Shown here: one piece after another, positions 23,169-31,815 of the stretch
How positions within the stretch are numbered: position 1 is the stretch's first letter
Layout of the letters: each line of letters begins with the position of its first letter
DNA from: Shimia ponticola
GTDB lineage: Bacteria > Pseudomonadota > Alphaproteobacteria > Rhodobacterales > Rhodobacteraceae
Direction of reading: 5' to 3'
Length of the DNA: 64,000 bases
Assembly: GCF_007995215.1 (NCBI RefSeq)
Contig: NZ_VCDK01000003.1
Span: 1,302,001-1,366,000, forward strand
Program-made: the position numbers and the translations under genes
Notes under the pieces: generated by a model
The model's database searches: none
What the model was told of the DNA's origin: nothing
What the model saw: only the letters and a program-made list of their open reading frames with translations

Positions 23169-24602
23169 TTACGCGGCTGCATCGGGCTTTGCAACCCCCA
23201 AACGTGCATCATTTGCAGGGATATACGCGGCCTCTGATTTTGGAAGGCAAATGACAAAGGTCGTGCCCTCGCTGCCGGTCTGTTCCAACTCCAGTTTGCC
23301 GCCATGACCTTTGATCAATTCAGCCGCAATCGCGAGCCCGAGACCCGAGCCGCCTTTGCGCGCGCCGCCCTGAAAAGGCGTGAACAGATGCTCTTGCGCC
23401 TTGGGTGGCATCCCAGGTCCTGTATCAGAAACCCGCACCCACCATGCGGTGTCGTCTTCTTCGGCAAGGATACGGACGGTGCCGGGCTTATGCGTCACTT
23501 CAAGCGCCTGCCGCGCATTGCGGACAAGATTGGACAGCACACGATAAAGCTGTTCTGAATCGGCGCGGATCGTCATTCCGGTCGGAATATCCGCTTCAAA
23601 GGTCAGCTCGCCATCAGTTACCGCGAGGCGTTCACCGTCAAGCACGTCGTCGACAATCCGCTCAAGCTGCACACGGCCCAATTTCGGAGGTGATTCCTCA
23701 GCGCGCCCAAATGTCAGAGTGGCTTCGCACAGGTTCACAGCACGGGTGATCGAGTTCACCAGCTTGGGTGCCAACCGTTTGACCAACGGGTCCTCTGAAC
23801 CTTCAATGCGGTCCGTGAACAACTGGGCTGATGTCAGGATGTTACGAAGGTCATGATTCACCTTTGCCACCGCCGCGCCCAGCGCCGCCAACCGGTCTTT
23901 TTGTTTGAGTGAAGCCGTCAGATCAGTTTGCAGCGAATACAGCGCATCTTCCGCTTGGCGCAGTTCGGACACGCCTGCTTTGGGTTTGATGATGTGCCGC
24001 GCGTCTTCGGGCGCAGAGGCGTAGCGGCGCATGTTTTCAACCACGCCCTGAATCGGCGTCACCAACAAACGGCGCACAGCGATAAACAACAGGAACGCAG
24101 TGATGACCGAAATGACCGCCGACAGGATCAGAATGCGGATACCATAGTCAATCATCGCAGCGCGTAGGTCTTGGGTCCCCAGCGTAATCTCGATCAGCAG
24201 GCCTGCGTCCCGTGTCGGGTTCCCGATCACGCGGATCACGCGCTCTTCGGTGTCGAACAGGCACTGGATCGCGTCCGAGATCAGATCATAAGCGGTGGGT
24301 TCGCGCAGATCATAAGTATCGAATACTGGTTGGATAATGGGGGATGCCAGAACCAATTGGCGGATCTCGTCGCGCCGCAGCACAACGTTGTATACGCCTG
24401 CGTTTTCCAGCAACTCACTTTCCAGATTGGGCGAGATTTCATTCTCGGCCAACAACACCAGCGAGGCGATCTGCGCCCGCTCAAGGCGGGCCAACAGGTA
24501 ATCTTCGCGGAACCGGGCAATCGACGGCACAAAGATCAGGACCTCTGCCAGCATCACAAAGATGACTGTCAGGATCAGAAAGCGTCCTGAAAGGGTGTTC
24601 AT
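23169..24602 (-). CDS. Sensor histidine kinase
   Basis: This 477-residue inner-membrane kinase has a transmembrane helix at residues about 7-27, a periplasmic sensor of about 130 residues, a second helix near 155-178, and a HAMP-like linker. A HisKA-like helix carries the phospho-acceptor in AKVNHDLRNIL. An HATPase domain follows, with N box NLVRNARQA, G1 DTGPGMP and G2 GGSGLGLAIA. No response regulator is adjacent, so it is an orphan in this window. It is not linked to the tRNA or transposon. Confidence 0.92.
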   Translation of the reverse strand: MNTLSGRFLILTVIFVMLAEVLIFVPSIARFREDYLLARLERAQIASLVLLAENEISPNLESELLENAGVYNVVLRRDEIRQLVLASPIIQPVFDTYDLREPTAYDLISDAIQCLFDTEERVIRVIGNPTRDAGLLIEITLGTQDLRAAMIDYGIRILILSAVISVITAFLLFIAVRRLLVTPIQGVVENMRRYASAPEDARHIIKPKAGVSELRQAEDALYSLQTDLTASLKQKDRLAALGAAVAKVNHDLRNILTSAQLFTDRIEGSEDPLVKRLAPKLVNSITRAVNLCEATLTFGRAEESPPKLGRVQLERIVDDVLDGERLAVTDGELTFEADIPTGMTIRADSEQLYRVLSNLVRNARQALEVTHKPGTVRILAEEDDTAWWVRVSDTGPGMPPKAQEHLFTPFQGGARKGGSGLGLAIAAELIKGHGGKLELEQTGSEGTTFVICLPKSEAAYIPANDARLGVAKPDAAA

Positions 24603-24626
24603 GCCTGTCGTCCTTCCGTTGCCTCC

Positions 24627-26048
24627 TTACGGAAGCCAGCGCTGCACAAAGCGTACGATCCTTTTGACCGTATCACTCTCGAACAACTTCGGAGAGAAAT
24701 ATGCGCTCGCGGCGCGTTTGTTAATCTCTGATAGCGTCGGATATGGCAGGACGGTCGCGGAAATGGCACTCATTTTCATGTTATTGGCGATGGCCATGGC
24801 CCACATTGCAATCAACTCGCCTGCGTGTTTGCCCGCAATCGATGCGCCCACGGGGCGGCCTTTCACGACCATGACCTTGATCAATCCGTGGCCTGCATTC
24901 TCCGCCACTGCGCGGTCGTTTTCATCAGTTTCATAGCGCGCCACAAAGACATTCATCTTCCCGTATTTCTTGATCGCCTGCGCCTCGGTCAGGCCGACCT
25001 GCGCAATCTCGGGGTCCGTGTAAGTGGCCCATGGGATATGATCGGTCTTGGCCTTTGCCGGCAGGCCCAGCACGGCGCTCCGCACGACGATACCTGCGTG
25101 ATAGCCCGCAAGGTGCGTGAATTGCAGACCGCCTGCCGCGTCGCCAATCGCGTAGACCTTTTTGTTGGTCACGGATTTCAGGTCCGCACCCACCTTAACA
25201 CCGCTGCGATCATATTTCACGCCAGCCGCTTCTAGGTTCAGCTTGTCCACATTAACCTTACGGCCCACGGCCACCAGCAGGTGGGTGCCTTTGAATGTGC
25301 CATTCGTGGTTTCGACGGTGATGTCGCCATCGGTGCCAGTGATGTTTTCGGCTTTGGCATCCTCGACAACCTCGACACCTTCTCCGCGCAGGCGGTTCAG
25401 GACGATTTCGGCAATTTCGGGATCATCCTTGCCCAGCGCCTTGGCACCTTCGATCACAGTGACCTTGCTACCCAACCGCCGATGCGCTTGCGCCATCTCC
25501 ATGCCGATAGGGCCACCACCGATCACCAGGAGGTGGTCGGGCTTATCCCGTAGGTCAAAGATGTTTTCGTTCGTGTAGTAAGGTGTGTCTTCCAGCCCCG
25601 GGATCGGCGGCACGAATGGGCCAGAGCCTGTGGCGACGATGATCCGGCGCGCGGTGATCTCATAGTCGCCCGCTTTCACGGTGTCCTTGCTGGTGAACTC
25701 GCCATATTCGCGGATGACACGAACGCCGAAGCCTTCGAACCGCTCCTGACTGTCCATCGGTGCGATGGTGTCGATCACATTATGCACGTGGTCCTTGGCG
25801 GCGGCATAGCTGACCTCTGGCATCACAGGCGTGACGCCGAATGGCTGGCCGGTTTCCATCGCGTGGGCCTGTTTGCCTGCGGCGAGCAGCGCCTTAGACG
25901 GGACACAGCCATAGTTCAAACAGTCGCCCCCCATCTTGTGCCCTTCGAGCATGACAACATCCGCGCCCATCTGGGCTGCACCTGCCGCGACGGACAATCC
26001 GCCAGAGCCTGCGCCGATGATGAGGAGGTCTGTTTTGATCTTTTCCAT
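24627..26048 (-). CDS. FAD-dependent pyridine nucleotide-disulfide oxidoreductase (dihydrolipoamide dehydrogenase/mercuric reductase-like)
   Basis: This 473-residue flavoenzyme has an FAD-binding GAGSGG at the N-terminus, the redox disulfide GGDCLNYGCVPSKAL (CxxxxC), a second NAD(P)-binding motif GGGPIGMEMA, the FAD motif VYAIGDAAG and a C-terminal dimerisation domain. The catalytic His-Glu pair of true lipoamide dehydrogenase is not evident at the very C-terminus. The ATG at 26048 was chosen since the FAD strand begins directly after it. It is followed on the same strand by a histidine kinase and preceded by a VTT membrane protein, a pairing common in proteobacteria. Confidence 0.88.
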   Translation of the reverse strand: MEKIKTDLLIIGAGSGGLSVAAGAAQMGADVVMLEGHKMGGDCLNYGCVPSKALLAAGKQAHAMETGQPFGVTPVMPEVSYAAAKDHVHNVIDTIAPMDSQERFEGFGVRVIREYGEFTSKDTVKAGDYEITARRIIVATGSGPFVPPIPGLEDTPYYTNENIFDLRDKPDHLLVIGGGPIGMEMAQAHRRLGSKVTVIEGAKALGKDDPEIAEIVLNRLRGEGVEVVEDAKAENITGTDGDITVETTNGTFKGTHLLVAVGRKVNVDKLNLEAAGVKYDRSGVKVGADLKSVTNKKVYAIGDAAGGLQFTHLAGYHAGIVVRSAVLGLPAKAKTDHIPWATYTDPEIAQVGLTEAQAIKKYGKMNVFVARYETDENDRAVAENAGHGLIKVMVVKGRPVGASIAGKHAGELIAMWAMAIANNMKMSAISATVLPYPTLSEINKRAASAYFSPKLFESDTVKRIVRFVQRWLP

Positions 26049-26158
26049 GGGTCTGGTCTTTCGTGTTCGGCAGAGGTCGGTATCTGCCGGGTCTGCGCTC
26101 AGCAAACCAAGATTGGAGAGAGTTGGGGGCGCCCGGGCGGACCCGGGCTAAGCTTTGA

Positions 26159-26923
26159 TCAAAGCCCTTCCTTGCCGCCACGCAGCGTCTTGATCAGGAT
26201 CGGCAGGACAGCCAGCGCAGCAAGGCCAAGGATCGGGCCAAGGATGTGCGGCTCAAAGATGATGCCCAGGTCAGGCGTTTCACCGCGGGCAAACACTTCG
26301 GACAGGCCAGCACCGATCCACGTGTAGACAACGGCGCCCGGCAGGATGCCAAAGAACGTCCCGATGACGTATTTCCAAAGCGGGAGGCCGACGACACTGA
26401 GCGCGACGTTCGAAACCGCAAAAGGCAGGATCGGAAGCAACCGGATCAGGAACAGCGTTTCCCATTGGTTCTGGTCCACACCTTTTTTGATGCGGCCCAT
26501 GATGCCTTTGCTTTCATCCAGCTTCTTGGCCGCCGCGTCTCCAAAACCATATTTCGCCGCGAGAAATGTCGCAGTCGCACCCAGCGTGGCTGCGATCATG
26601 TTGAACAGCGTGCCGGGAAACAGAGCGAACAAAAACCCACCAGTGATCGATGCGATGGCCGCCCCCGGTAGCGCAAAGGCAATGATCGCGGCGTAGGCAA
26701 GTATGAACACTACCGTCAGCAGTAGGTAATTGCTGTCCCGGTATTCCAGTAGAACTTCACGGTTATCCTGTAGCGTTTGAAACGACAGGTAGTCGCCAAA
26801 GAAGTAAACACCCGCCGCAGCACCCGCCGCCAAAATCCCAAGAGGGAGAAAGCGCTTGAGCGCACTCTTGGGTTTCGCAGCGTCGACAACCGGGTTCGGG
26901 TCGGAGGAGGAAGTGTCGGTCAT
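26159..26923 (-). CDS. TVP38/TMEM64 (VTT-domain) membrane protein
   Basis: This 254-residue integral membrane protein has about six hydrophobic segments. The VTT signature region includes ALPGAAIASITGGFLFALFPG and, later, FLIRLLPILPFAVSNVALS, with G-x-F-G-type conserved residues (GTFFGILPGAVVYTWIG). Proteins of this DedA-superfamily branch act as lipid or small-molecule transporters/scramblases. The start at 26923 gives a short charged cytoplasmic N-terminus. It lies 110 bases upstream of the FAD oxidoreductase and probably shares its transcript. Confidence 0.88.
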   Translation of the reverse strand: MTDTSSSDPNPVVDAAKPKSALKRFLPLGILAAGAAAGVYFFGDYLSFQTLQDNREVLLEYRDSNYLLLTVVFILAYAAIIAFALPGAAIASITGGFLFALFPGTLFNMIAATLGATATFLAAKYGFGDAAAKKLDESKGIMGRIKKGVDQNQWETLFLIRLLPILPFAVSNVALSVVGLPLWKYVIGTFFGILPGAVVYTWIGAGLSEVFARGETPDLGIIFEPHILGPILGLAALAVLPILIKTLRGGKEGL

Positions 26924-27205
26924 CGCATCGGGCCTTTTCGGGTTTGTCGGGCCCGCAGAGCGAGGGTCGGTCGCCAGTGCGGGCCCAAGGGAGGGCGGTT
27001 CCCAACGAACGAGGGTCGGTTCGTCGTCGGTGAACAACAGATGCGGCGAACCCGGTTCAAAACCCACCCCTCTCACGCCCCGTTGAAGCGCTGCCTTGGA
27101 ATGTTACAGAAATCACGAAAACTGCCGGGCAAAACCCGCGCTTTGTTGCAAAGCTTGTGGATTGGCGCACCATCGAGCGCAGGAATTCGCACATCACAGG
27201 CCGAT

Positions 27206-27649
27206 ATGACGCAAAACACTCAGATCACCGGCGGATGCCAATGCGGCGTCGTGCGCTATTCGGTTGAAACGCTCGGGCGCTCTTCAGTCTGTCATTGCCG
27301 CATGTGCCAGCGCGCCTTCGGAGCATTCTACGCCCCACTGGTCATTGTCCATGGTCTGGAATGGACCAAAGAACAACCCAGCTACTTTGCCAGTTCCAAC
27401 ATCAGCCGGCGGGGGTTCTGCAATCAGTGCGGCACACCGCTCAGCCTTGAAAACGTCGATGACGATCAGATTGAGATCGCCACAGGGACGCTAGACGACC
27501 CCGAACGCGCCCCGCCAACGGTACAGATCAATCACCGCTATGCGTGCAGCTTTTCAGACGGAATTGGCGCACTGCCCGAACCGGACAAGGATACTATTGA
27601 TGGTAACGACGCGTGGAACGCGACGGTGATCTCCAATCAAAAGCCCTGA
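27206..27649 (+). CDS. GFA-family (glutathione-dependent formaldehyde-activating-like) zinc protein
   Basis: This 147-residue protein has the GFA/CENP-V zinc pattern: GGCQCGVVRY near residue 10, VCHCRMCQR near residue 32 and GFCNQCGTPL near residue 75, seven cysteines in all. Family members bind glutathione adducts or act as carbon-sulfur lyases; the exact reaction is not predictable. The ATG at 27206 is used because the zinc motif starts shortly after it. It is convergent with a hypothetical membrane protein. Confidence 0.88.
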   Translation: MTQNTQITGGCQCGVVRYSVETLGRSSVCHCRMCQRAFGAFYAPLVIVHGLEWTKEQPSYFASSNISRRGFCNQCGTPLSLENVDDDQIEIATGTLDDPERAPPTVQINHRYACSFSDGIGALPEPDKDTIDGNDAWNATVISNQKP

Positions 27650-27659
27650 CTTGACGTGA

Positions 27660-28196
27660 TCATGACAGTGATGGCACGCCCCCCAATGACGGGACCTTCC
27701 CCGGAGAGGGCAACTGTTTTGCATGTGGCAAGCGCCGCAGGAGCGCGGTCATCCGCTCTCCATCATCTTTGCCCATATAGCCCACATGAGCCAAAAGATC
27801 GCCGTCCGCATCGTAGAGCAGCACGTAGTTTTCGCGTGTTTCGCGGACGGTATCCTGTTCGAAATCTTGGGTCTCTGTGCGCATATGCGCTGTGCCCGCG
27901 ACACCAAATCTGCGCACCACCTGACCAATATACCACGACGTCAGCGTATCCGGTGCGATGATCTGAGGTGTCCCCCCTGATTTGATCGCCCAAACTGTCG
28001 GCGGTTGGTCGTAAAATGCCAATGCCTGTTTGCCCCAAGCCTGCACATGCGCAGGTGTCCGGTCGTCAACCACGGCAAAAGCCTCCGTCGCCTGCTCTGC
28101 CTTTTTGGCCCCGTATCTGAACGCGAAATAACGCATCGCCATAATTAACGGGATCGCAATTGCCGCCCCGATCAGGATCAATAGCCCTTCGCTCAT
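27660..28196 (-). CDS. Hypothetical single-pass membrane protein
   Basis: The protein has 178 residues. An N-terminal transmembrane helix (about residues 5-22, GLLILIGAAIAIPLIMA) is followed by a soluble region with KKAEQATEAFAVVDDR and a YVLLYDADGDLLAHVGYMG strand pair. I do not recognise a domain. A start at 28196 is preferred since the helix follows at once. Confidence 0.65.
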   Translation of the reverse strand: MSEGLLILIGAAIAIPLIMAMRYFAFRYGAKKAEQATEAFAVVDDRTPAHVQAWGKQALAFYDQPPTVWAIKSGGTPQIIAPDTLTSWYIGQVVRRFGVAGTAHMRTETQDFEQDTVRETRENYVLLYDADGDLLAHVGYMGKDDGERMTALLRRLPHAKQLPSPGKVPSLGGVPSLS

Positions 28197-28327
28197 ATAG
28201 CCCCCGCACGGTTGTCCAATACGAACCCAAAGTCCCCTGCCCCCGCGCACAGGACAATGACCCAAACAGGGGAGGTCGACGTGGATTGTGCCGGTGAGAA
28301 AGCGACGATTATCGACGACGGAACCGT

Positions 28328-28356
28328 TTGACAGCCTCTCCCCGCCTGTCTAAGAG
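28328..28356 (+). promoter_or_regulatory. Probable sigma-70 promoter of rpmH
   Basis: A perfect -35 TTGACA (28328-28333) is followed after 17 bases by TAAGAG (28351-28356), a plausible -10. The rpmH start codon lies 79 bases downstream with GGAGAG before it. The spacing and position fit a strong ribosomal promoter. Confidence 0.6.
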
Positions 28357-28434
28357 ACGGCTTCTAGTTTCGCGGGCGGCGAGTCATCATGATTCCTGCG
28401 GCCCCAAGACGCCGACTGATCTGGAGAGAGAACG

Positions 28435-28569
28435 ATGAAACGCACGTTCCAACCATCGAACCTGGTTCGCAAACGCCGTCACGGTTTCCGTGCGCGCATG
28501 GCCACCAAAGCGGGCCGCAAAATCCTGAACGCCCGCCGCGCTCGCGGTCGGAAGTCGCTCAGCGCGTAA
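28435..28569 (+). CDS. rpmH: 50S ribosomal protein L34
   Basis: The protein has 44 residues: [19 protein letters not shown], then [19 protein letters not shown], the invariant L34 sequence. It begins the usual rpmH-rnpA-yidD cluster and encodes a very basic protein of the large ribosomal subunit. GGAGAGAGAACG precedes the ATG. Confidence 0.98.
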
Positions 28570-28639
28570 GCTGCGGTGGACCTGATACGGTCCATGCAAA
28601 ACGCCTATGACAGGCCCTGCGGATGCGGGGCCTTTTGTC

Positions 28640-28993
28640 ATGTCTGAACCGCAAATCTCGATCCTGACGAAGCGCGCCGATTTTGTTCGCGCTTCGAACG
28701 CCCGCAGGCAGGGCACAAAGGGCGTGCATCTTCAGGCTCGCAAACGGCGCGAGGATGACGTCAGCGCAACGCCAATCCGCGTCGGCTATACCTGTTCGAA
28801 AAAGGTCGGCAACGCCGTGGCGCGAAACCGGGCCAAACGGCGGCTGCGCGCGGCTGCGCAGGAAGTCCTGCCAAAACTGGGCCATCCCGGTTGGGATTAT
28901 GTGCTGGTCGGGCGTCACGCGTCGACCGCAGCGCGCGATTGGGGGGATCTGATCAAGGATCTCGAATTCGCAATGAAAAAGGTCCACGGATGA
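28640..28993 (+). CDS. rnpA: Ribonuclease P protein component
   Basis: This basic protein of 117 residues has the RnpA RNR signature as [16 protein letters not shown] around residue 60, and [10 protein letters not shown] before it. It binds the RNase P RNA to mature tRNA 5' ends. The ATG at 28640 is preferred, giving a normal N-terminus ([14 protein letters not shown]); an ATG at 28607 would add 11 residues. It follows rpmH and overlaps yidD by four bases. Confidence 0.95.
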   Translation: MSEPQISILTKRADFVRASNARRQGTKGVHLQARKRREDDVSATPIRVGYTCSKKVGNAVARNRAKRRLRAAAQEVLPKLGHPGWDYVLVGRHASTAARDWGDLIKDLEFAMKKVHG

Positions 28994-29211
28994 GCCCGCT
29001 CGCCCATATTGTGGCCCTGCCCGTCCGCGCCTATCGTCTGATCTTTTCCCCATGGGTCGGCCACAACTGCCGCTACCACCCAACATGCTCGGCCTACGCA
29101 CTCGAAGCGCTCAAGAAGCATGGTGGCATCAAAGGGAGCTGGTTGACCATACGCCGGATCGGGCGCTGCCACCCTTGGGGCGGGTCGGGGATTGATAACG
29201 TGCCGGACTAG
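28990..29211 (+). CDS. yidD: Membrane protein insertion efficiency factor
   Basis: The protein has 73 residues, with the DUF37/YidD cysteine-rich core [18 protein letters not shown] and [15 protein letters not shown]. The family sits at the membrane and assists YidC-dependent insertion. ATGA overlap with rnpA shows coupling. Here yidC lies 4.3 kb away, separated by five other genes. Confidence 0.96.
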   Translation: MSPLAHIVALPVRAYRLIFSPWVGHNCRYHPTCSAYALEALKKHGGIKGSWLTIRRIGRCHPWGGSGIDNVPD

Positions 29212-29300
29212 GCCTCGTCCGCCGCGCGGCGTAGTCAAACCTTGATTTAAACCCCAGGCTGTCTCAGCATGACGCTATTCATCTATTGATTGGATAGCTT

Positions 29301-30215
29301 ATGCCTTATTTCTTTTTTACGCGCCGGACCCTTGGGTCCGAGGGGTTCACCCACCGGTATTCGCCTGCGGTCACCCGCTATGGCCGCATCAATGATCTCG
29401 ACGAACGCCCGCGCCGCACCCAGAATATGAAACCACAGGAATGGCTGCGGGACGTGCTGGATCATGCTGACGGGCAGGACATCATCTGCTTTGTCCATGG
29501 CTTCAATACCACCCACACCGAAATGCTCGAACGGATGCGGGACATCGAAAACGGTTTGCGCGCAACCGGCGGGTTTCAGGGCATCGTCATTGGATATAGC
29601 TGGCCCAGCGACGGGGAAACCGTGTTGGCACTGGATGATCCCGACAACAAGAAACGGCTCGCCTACAATTCGGACAAGGCTGACGCCAACAAATCGGCCA
29701 ATCACCTGATGCCAGACGGCCTGTCTCTCTTCATGGATGCGCTGGCACCGAACCAGAAACTGCATATCATCGCGCACTCCATGGGCGCACGGGTCGTCAC
29801 CCGCTGTTTTGAACGCAGCACGGATCGGTGGGGGCCGACATGGGGTATCTCGGAGCTTGTCTTCACGGCCGCGGATATCGACAGCTTAGAACTCGAAGCG
29901 GGCGGAACATTCGCCTGGACCGTATCGCACCGGAGCAAGCGCGCGACCAACTATCATTCGGGTTACGATGACGTGCTCGATCTAGGGAAGCAATTCGTCA
30001 ACGGCGGGCGTCCTCGCCTTGGCCGCATAGGCTCTCCGGACTTGCGCTATGAGGACCTCAACGACGTCGATTGCGGCCCGCACTACCGGGAAAACTACCG
30101 AATCTTTGCTGACCTGACGCAATCGCACCGCTGGTATTTTTCAAACCAAGCCTTTTTCGCGGACTTGGCCGAGGTCATTGCAGGACAACCCAAAGGCCGT
30201 GAGCGGCGGCTCTAG
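29301..30215 (+). CDS. DUF900-type alpha/beta hydrolase
   Basis: The protein has 304 residues. An oxyanion-type strand IICFVHGFNTT near residue 62 is followed by the nucleophile elbow HIIAHSMGARV (Ser in AHSMG) near residue 155, and later acidic and His residues could complete a triad (DLNDVDCGPHY). DUF900 proteins are predicted esterases or lipases of unknown substrate. No signal peptide is obvious. It is convergent with the lipoprotein gene. Confidence 0.8.
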   Translation: MPYFFFTRRTLGSEGFTHRYSPAVTRYGRINDLDERPRRTQNMKPQEWLRDVLDHADGQDIICFVHGFNTTHTEMLERMRDIENGLRATGGFQGIVIGYSWPSDGETVLALDDPDNKKRLAYNSDKADANKSANHLMPDGLSLFMDALAPNQKLHIIAHSMGARVVTRCFERSTDRWGPTWGISELVFTAADIDSLELEAGGTFAWTVSHRSKRATNYHSGYDDVLDLGKQFVNGGRPRLGRIGSPDLRYEDLNDVDCGPHYRENYRIFADLTQSHRWYFSNQAFFADLAEVIAGQPKGRERRL

Positions 30216-30218
30216 CGC

Positions 30219-30752
30219 CTACTTCTCAAACGTGATGATCACTTGCCCGATAGCGATACCTGCGCGCTTCATGTAGGCAATGTTGAGCAAGCGGTCGTCC
30301 GAGAGAAGCCACATCCAATCGTCAAAGCTCACGCGGATCGTGTCTGCGGTGCCGTCTGCAGCGGGTATCGGCAGGTCGATCGTATAGGCCCAATTGAAGG
30401 TGTCGCCTCGTTCCTCACCGGTCGCCACACCTTCGACGCCCGGTGCCGTGCCTGCCCACGCGTCCGGCCCGGTCTTGGTCAGCGTCCATATCCGCTGTTC
30501 CGTCGCGCCATCTTCGTAGACGAAATCTTCGACAAGTCGCAGCGTCTGGCCATCCCACCGACCATTGATCTGCACCTCGAACCGGCGGCGGACCGTGCCG
30601 AAGATGTCCTGAAACTGACCATAGGCAACGAGATCGCCGTCAAAGAACTCTTCAAGGTTCAGTTGCCGGGTGCTTAGCTTGGGGTCATCAAGCGACGGTT
30701 TTCCCGCGCAGGCCACAAGAACAAGCATCGACAGCACAGCAAAAAGACGCAT
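30219..30752 (-). CDS. DUF3833-family lipoprotein
   Basis: The protein has 177 residues. A lipoprotein signal peptide with lipobox LVAC (Cys near residue 15) is followed by a beta-rich domain with [17 protein letters not shown], the conserved DUF3833 start. It is a predicted lipid-anchored periplasmic protein of unknown function, sometimes next to cyclopropane-fatty-acid genes in other bacteria. The start at 30752 places the charged residues right before the hydrophobic core. Confidence 0.82.
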   Translation of the reverse strand: MRLFAVLSMLVLVACAGKPSLDDPKLSTRQLNLEEFFDGDLVAYGQFQDIFGTVRRRFEVQINGRWDGQTLRLVEDFVYEDGATEQRIWTLTKTGPDAWAGTAPGVEGVATGEERGDTFNWAYTIDLPIPAADGTADTIRVSFDDWMWLLSDDRLLNIAYMKRAGIAIGQVIITFEK

Positions 30753-30829
30753 CCAAGATCTCCTGTTTAAATGGGATACGTGCGTCACAGGTGATTGGAT
30801 TGCGTCGCGTAGCGTGCCATATGCGGGCC

Positions 30830-31714
30830 ATGCTGGATCGTGACACCAATTCCCAATCGCCCGAAGCGGATGACATCCATCCCCTGTTTCACGGCGCGCC
30901 CAAAACGACCGAGTTCAAAAAGCTGCGCAAGCGGATCATCCGCGACGTGCGCGAAGCGGTCGATCACTATGGAATGGTGGACCGGACCAGCGGGACAAAA
31001 CCCAAATGGCTGGTCTGCCTTTCAGGCGGCAAAGACAGCTACACCCTGCTTGCCGCTTTGACCGAATTGCAATGGCGCGGCCTGCTGCCTGTCGACATCC
31101 TTGCCTGCAATCTGGATCAGGGTCAGCCAGGATTTCCTGCAACAGTCCTGCCGGAATTCCTTGAGCGCATGGGTGTCCCGCACCGGATCGAATATCAGGA
31201 TACCTATTCAATCGTGGTCGATAAGGTGCCTGAGGGTCGGACCTTTTGCGCCCTGTGTTCGCGTTTGCGGCGCGGCAACTTGTACCGCGTAGCCCGCGAA
31301 GAGGGCTGTAGCGCGGTTGTGCTTGGCCACCACCGCGACGACATCCTAGAAACCTTTTTCATGAACCTGTTTCACGGCTCGCGGCTGGCGACTATGCCGC
31401 CAAAACTGGTGAACGAAGAAGGCGACCTCTTTGTCTACCGGCCCCTTGCGCATGTCGCCGAGGCCGATTGCGAGGTGTTTGCCAAGGCGATGAATTATCC
31501 GATCATCCCCTGCGATCTGTGCGGGTCTCAGGACGGGCTGCAGCGCCAACAGGTCAAAGCCATTCTCGACGGTTGGGAAAAGAACCACCCCGGCAGACGC
31601 CAAAAGATGTTCCGCGCGTTGATGAACACGCGGCCATCGCACCTTCTTGACCCCAAGCTCTTTGATTTTGCCGGGCTTTCGATTGGGTCTGGTTCGGGTA
31701 ACGCCGATACCTAA
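30830..31714 (+). CDS. ttcA: tRNA 2-thiocytidine(32) biosynthesis protein
   Basis: The protein has 294 residues: PP-loop motif [12 protein letters not shown] near residue 62, the [13 protein letters not shown] segment near residue 140 and [15 protein letters not shown] near residue 227, which supply the cysteines that bind a 4Fe-4S cluster. TtcA adenylates C32 of certain tRNAs and inserts sulfur. The ATG at 30830 gives the usual N-terminus. Confidence 0.95.
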   Translation: MLDRDTNSQSPEADDIHPLFHGAPKTTEFKKLRKRIIRDVREAVDHYGMVDRTSGTKPKWLVCLSGGKDSYTLLAALTELQWRGLLPVDILACNLDQGQPGFPATVLPEFLERMGVPHRIEYQDTYSIVVDKVPEGRTFCALCSRLRRGNLYRVAREEGCSAVVLGHHRDDILETFFMNLFHGSRLATMPPKLVNEEGDLFVYRPLAHVAEADCEVFAKAMNYPIIPCDLCGSQDGLQRQQVKAILDGWEKNHPGRRQKMFRALMNTRPSHLLDPKLFDFAGLSIGSGSGNADT

Positions 31715-31815
31715 AATCCAACGCACTTCCCGGTGACCTGTTAACCCGCAGGACGGGGCTCCCCTTTAGCGTGCAGTCCATTGATGACTCGACCTGCGCC
31801 GCAAAGGGACCGCCA

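Noticed and set aside
22673-23305. 210-residue leftward reading frame across the gap and tRNA
   Set aside because: It runs through the tRNA gene on the same strand, and its composition reflects structured GC-rich DNA, not a protein.
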